Source: Acidimicrobiales bacterium
GTDB taxonomy: Bacteria > Actinomycetota > Acidimicrobiia > Acidimicrobiales > SZUA-35
DNA length: 7,368 nt
NCBI GenBank assembly: GCA_013003325.1
Contig: JABDJU010000354.1
Coordinates: forward strand, 1-7,368
Reading direction: 5' to 3'
Part shown: positions 5,162 to 7,368 of the stretch, in pieces
Layout of the letters: the number at the start of each line of letters is the position of its first letter
How positions within the stretch are numbered: the stretch's first letter is position 1
Made by a program: the position numbers and the translations under genes
The notes under the pieces: generated by a model
Seen by the model: the letters and a program-made list of their open reading frames with translations, nothing else
Database searches by the model: none
What the model was told of the DNA's origin: nothing

Positions 5162-6133
5162 ATGGCAGAGATGACGTATCGCAGGTTGGGACGGAGCGGC
5201 TTGAAGGTCAGCACGCTCTCGTATGGATCATGGGTGACCTTCGGGGGCCAGCAAGGGCTCGACGCGGTCACCGAATCGATGGCCGCCGCTCGCGACGCCG
5301 GCTGCAACTTCTACGACAACGCCGAGGTGTACGCCCGGGGCGAATCGGAGACGTTGATGGGTCGAGCACTCCAGGAGTTCGGCTGGGCCCGTGAGACCTA
5401 TGTGATCAGCACCAAGTTCTACTGGGGCATCGTCGACGACGTGAACACCAAGTTCACCCTGAATCGCAAGTACCTGATGCAGGGCATCGATCGCTCCCTC
5501 GAACGGCTTCAGCTCGACTTCGTCGATCTGATCTACTGCCACCGGGCCGATTCGGAAACCCCGATCGAGGAGACCGTGTACGCGATGCACGACATCATCA
5601 GCCAGGGCAAGGCCCTGTACTGGGGCACCTCGGAGTGGAGCGCCGACGAGATCAGGGCCGCCTACGAGATCGCCGAGCGTCATCACCTCCACAAGCCCGT
5701 GATGGAGCAGCCCGAGTACAACCTGCTCAATCGGGCCAAGGTCGAGACCGAGTACGCTCGCTTGTACGACGACATCGGGCTGGGCACCACCACCTGGAGT
5801 CCGCTGGCCGGGGGCTTGCTGACCGGCAAGTATCTGGACGGAATCCCCGAGGACAGCCGGGCATCGCTGAAAGGGCACGACTATCTGAAGGAGCGCCTCG
5901 ACGAAGACGACGCCGTGGCGCTGATGCGCCGGGTCGTCGACGTGGCGAAGGAGCTCGACTGCACCCCCGCCCAGCTCGCACTGGCTTGGTGCGCTTCAAA
6001 CCCGAACGTGTCGTCGGTGATCACCGGTGCCAGCCGGGCCGGTCAGGTGGTGGAGAACATGGACGCGATCGACGTGGTCGAAGCCCTCACCCCGGAGCTC
6101 AAAGCCCGGATCACCGGCGACGAGGAATCGTAG
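5162..6133 (+). CDS. Aldo/keto reductase, Kv-channel beta-subunit-like
   Basis: A 323-residue (alpha/beta)8-barrel oxidoreductase that should reduce aldehydes or ketones with NADPH. The catalytic tetrad is D52 and Y57 (FYDNAEVYARGE), K85 (STKFYWG) and H127 (IYCHRAD). SLERLQLDFVDLIYCHR, YWGTSEWS, WSPLAGGLLTGKY and SRASLKG closely follow the order and wording of the AKR6 group, the relatives of animal Kv beta subunits. Animal Kv beta proteins have Asn where H127 stands, so this one keeps the full enzymatic tetrad. No potassium channel gene is in the window, so a free-standing enzyme is the best reading. The physiological substrate is unknown. Its stop is three bases from that of the converging dehydrogenase. 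Confidence 0.93.
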   Translation: MAEMTYRRLGRSGLKVSTLSYGSWVTFGGQQGLDAVTESMAAARDAGCNFYDNAEVYARGESETLMGRALQEFGWARETYVISTKFYWGIVDDVNTKFTLNRKYLMQGIDRSLERLQLDFVDLIYCHRADSETPIEETVYAMHDIISQGKALYWGTSEWSADEIRAAYEIAERHHLHKPVMEQPEYNLLNRAKVETEYARLYDDIGLGTTTWSPLAGGLLTGKYLDGIPEDSRASLKGHDYLKERLDEDDAVALMRRVVDVAKELDCTPAQLALAWCASNPNVSSVITGASRAGQVVENMDAIDVVEALTPELKARITGDEES

Positions 6134-6136
6134 GCG

Positions 6137-7072
6137 TCAGACCTCGAGGTCGTTCCAGTGGGGAGACAGCAGGTCGGTGTTCACCAGCTCTGTTGGCTTG
6201 ATGCCTTCGAGGATCAGATGGGCCTGTTCCACTGCGAGGTCGAGCATACGCGTTCGACCGACAACTGTGGACGAGGCGATATGAGGGGTGACGATCACGT
6301 TGTCGCGATGGAGCAGCGTGTGATCGGGCGGGAGCGGTTCGGGGTCGGTGACGTCGAGGCCGGCTGCAGCGATGAGGCCGCTGTCGAGGGCTGCGACGAG
6401 AGCCGCGTGGTTTACGAGCCCGCCTCGTGCGCAGTTGATCAGGATCGCCCCCGGCTGACATTGGGCGAACGCCGCCTCATTCATGATCTCGGCGGTGTCG
6501 GGAGCCAGCGGTGCGTGCAGCGACAGCACGTGTGATTCGGCAAAGAGTGCATCGAGCTCAACCAACTCGGTGGCATCGTCGGTTGCCCACACGAAGGGGT
6601 CGTGGGCAATGACCCGCATTCCGATCCCATGTGCGATTCGCGCTACCCGCCGGGCGATCCGGCCGTAGCCCAGAAGTCCGATCGTGAGGCCATCGAGTTC
6701 GATCGCAGTGCTGAGGCCGGCGTAGTTGCCGGATCCCTGGCGCAGACGTTCGGCGTGAGGACCGAGCGTCTTCGCAACGGCAAAAAGCAGCGCGATGGCG
6801 TGTTCGGCGGTCGACACGGTGGGCCCCTCGGGCGTGTTGGTGACCGCCACCCCGCGAGCGGTGGCCTCGGCCAGGTCGACCGCATCGACTCCGATGCCGG
6901 TGCGGCACAGACCGATCAGATGCGGAGCAAGGTCAAAACGGGCCGCATCCCAGGTGACCCCGCCCACGATCGCCACCACGGCTTCGCCCAGGCGGGAGTC
7001 GTCGGGGCCGACCAGTTCGTGCCCTTCGATCTGAAGGTCCCCGAAGGGACGATCGAGGTGGATGATGCTCAC
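6137..7072 (-). CDS. D-isomer-specific 2-hydroxyacid dehydrogenase, NAD-dependent
   Basis: A 311-residue member of the family that includes phosphoglycerate, D-lactate and glyoxylate/hydroxypyruvate dehydrogenases; it should interconvert a 2-hydroxyacid and a 2-ketoacid. The cofactor domain has GLLGYGRIARRVARIA (G135-Y-G-R-I-A140), with D158 at the end of the second strand favouring NAD. The catalytic residues R216 (NCARGG), E245 (DPEPLP) and H264 (TPHIAS) are all present. There is no C-terminal ACT domain, so it is not the long form of SerA. The GTG at 7072 is chosen because GGAGGT lies six bases upstream (7084-7079). An in-frame ATG at 7219 would add 49 low-complexity basic residues with no family match. 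The substrate cannot be assigned. The gene is transcribed toward the aldo/keto reductase. Confidence 0.93.
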   Translation of the reverse strand: MSIIHLDRPFGDLQIEGHELVGPDDSRLGEAVVAIVGGVTWDAARFDLAPHLIGLCRTGIGVDAVDLAEATARGVAVTNTPEGPTVSTAEHAIALLFAVAKTLGPHAERLRQGSGNYAGLSTAIELDGLTIGLLGYGRIARRVARIAHGIGMRVIAHDPFVWATDDATELVELDALFAESHVLSLHAPLAPDTAEIMNEAAFAQCQPGAILINCARGGLVNHAALVAALDSGLIAAAGLDVTDPEPLPPDHTLLHRDNVIVTPHIASSTVVGRTRMLDLAVEQAHLILEGIKPTELVNTDLLSPHWNDLEV

Positions 7073-7078
7073 GGCGGT

Positions 7079-7084
7079 ACCTCC
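7079..7084 (-). promoter_or_regulatory. Strong Shine-Dalgarno deciding the 2-hydroxyacid dehydrogenase start
   Basis: GGAGGT on the minus strand is followed by six bases and the GTG at 7072, an ideal spacing. It is the only start in the plus-strand or right-hand genes with a clear Shine-Dalgarno; the others look leaderless. It settles the choice of GTG 7072 over the upstream ATG. Confidence 0.8.
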
Positions 7085-7088
7085 GCTC

Positions 7089-7121
7089 GTTCGTTGGGTG
7101 TGTGTGCGCAGCGTAACGAAC
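7089..7121. repeat. Inverted repeat GTTCGTT-N19-AACGAAC upstream of the dehydrogenase
   Basis: GTTCGTT (7089-7095) and AACGAAC (7115-7121) are perfect 7-base complements separated by 19 bases. They lie between the Shine-Dalgarno and the palindrome at 7125-7140. The right arm overlaps the -10-like TACGCT (7115-7110, minus strand). They could be paired operator half-sites or, if transcription starts further upstream, a leader hairpin. Confidence 0.4.
7110..7115 (-). promoter_or_regulatory. -10-like element upstream of the 2-hydroxyacid dehydrogenase
   Basis: TACGCT on the minus strand fits TANNNT and is identical to the hexamer proposed for dnaE2. The expected -35 position, 17-18 bases upstream, falls inside the palindrome at 7125-7140, where ccgacc keeps only the GAC of TTGACA. 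A start near 7103 would give a leader of about 30 bases containing the Shine-Dalgarno. Confidence 0.4.
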
Positions 7122-7124
7122 CGT

Positions 7125-7140
7125 GCCGACCGGGGTCGGC
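7125..7140. promoter_or_regulatory. Perfect 16-base palindromic site, possible operator
   Basis: GCCGACC (7125-7131) and GGTCGGC (7134-7140) are perfect complements around a 2-base centre. It covers the expected -35 of the proposed dehydrogenase promoter, a classic place for a repressor operator. A loop of two bases makes an RNA hairpin strained, so a protein-binding site is the better reading. The regulator is not in the window. Confidence 0.4.
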
Positions 7141-7245
7141 CACGCCCAACGGAACGGGCTACCACTTCTTCCATCGACCATTCCCACCCCTTTCTGAAGC
7201 GACCCTTGGTCAGCGCCAAAACCGTTCTGTCGGGGGGACTTGCGA

Positions 7246-7368
7246 TTGCGAGCGACGAGCAAGCGCCAGCAGTCCCGGGCCGACCCGAAGGGCCGGTTCG
7301 TCAAGCGAGGCGCGCCAGCACCGACTGAGAAGACGAACAAAAAGGCCCGAAGGCGAGGCAAGAGGCCC
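7246..7368 (+). CDS. Tentative N-terminus of a very basic protein (partial)
   Basis: This frame has been open since the TGA at 7195-7197 and runs off the window. From TTG at 7246 it reads 41 residues, including KRQQSRADPKGRFVKRG and the tail KKARRRGKRP; about half are K, R or Q. Most codons end in G or C, as in the neighbouring genes, and a G-run (7232-7237) lies 8 bases upstream as a poor Shine-Dalgarno. There is no ATG or GTG start, and I do not recognise the protein. It overlaps the tentative minus-strand terminator at 7339-7367, so at most one of the two is likely real. Confidence 0.22.
   Translation, partial: MRATSKRQQSRADPKGRFVKRGAPAPTEKTNKKARRRGKRP
7339..7367 (-). terminator. Possible weak intrinsic terminator for a gene to the right of the window
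   Basis: On the minus strand GGCC (7367-7364) pairs with GGCC (7347-7344) across 16 bases, followed at once by five T (7343-7339). An alternative GCC-TTCG-GGC stem lies at 7354-7345. The stem is short, so support rests mainly on the T-tract position. Confidence 0.25.

Larger units (their letters stand above)
7141..7368. other. Region without a supported gene at the right edge
   Basis: Beyond the proposed dehydrogenase promoter, no frame has a convincing start plus family resemblance. The stretch contains GGGACT (7235-7240) facing AGTCCC (7271-7276), a nested CTTGC (7239-7243) facing GCAAG (7259-7263), a possible basic open frame on the plus strand and a weak terminator on the minus strand. 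No tRNA-like cloverleaf could be drawn. Confidence 0.6.

Noticed and set aside
6134..6136. Bidirectional terminator between the convergent AKR and dehydrogenase genes
   Set aside because: Only three bases separate the stop codons, and I found no stem-loop with a T-tract overlapping the gene ends.
7073..7219. ATG at 7219 as the start of the 2-hydroxyacid dehydrogenase
   Set aside because: The 49-residue extension is basic and unlike the family. GTG 7072 has GGAGGT six bases upstream, and the extension would run through the palindromes and the -10.
7235..7276. A tRNA or small structured RNA gene near the right edge
   Set aside because: GGGACT/AGTCCC and CTTGC/GCAAG can pair, but there is no acceptor, anticodon and T-arm set, and the two stems exclude each other in part.

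Overview
The window reads as chromosomal DNA of a GC-rich actinobacterium. The clues are frequent GTG starts, a Gram-positive/actinobacterial LexA box, a DnaE2 N-terminus of actinobacterial type, and gene starts that sit six bases after a TANNNT hexamer with no Shine-Dalgarno, the pattern of leaderless actinobacterial transcripts. An Acidimicrobiia-like lineage is my guess; nothing in the sequence proves it. The coding content looks like ordinary chromosome: no transposase, integrase, CRISPR array, tRNA or rRNA was seen.

Left block (1-1322, minus strand). folE (GTP cyclohydrolase I, Zn-dependent type) is followed by a Nudix hydrolase whose GTG start overlaps the folE stop by four bases. After 50 bases comes the 5' end of a gene cut by the window edge, whose first 21 residues look like the error-prone polymerase DnaE2. 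The 50-base gap holds a perfect 24-bp palindrome centred on a canonical LexA (SOS) box, placed between a -35 and a -10 that face dnaE2.

Centre block (1399-4020, plus strand). larE, larB and larC overlap tightly and form one operon for the nickel-pincer nucleotide (NPN) cofactor. LarB makes the dicarboxylated pyridinium mononucleotide from nicotinic acid adenine dinucleotide, LarE thiolates it, and LarC inserts nickel using CTP. LarE has three cysteines in the places expected for a [4Fe-4S]-type enzyme, and LarC is one uninterrupted reading frame. No apoenzyme that uses NPN (LarA family) is in the window. A short divergent promoter region (1323-1398) separates this operon from folE.

Right block (4034-7072). 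A zinc MDR alcohol dehydrogenase and a Kv-beta-like aldo/keto reductase run on the plus strand, each probably with its own leaderless promoter. A D-2-hydroxyacid dehydrogenase converges on them from the minus strand with only three bases between stop codons. Three NAD(P)-linked oxidoreductases beside an NPN operon suggest, but do not prove, a link to 2-hydroxyacid or alcohol metabolism. The last 296 bases (7073-7368) are the upstream region of the dehydrogenase, with two inverted repeats and a -10-like element, followed by structured DNA in which I can support only a tentative basic open frame and a weak terminator.
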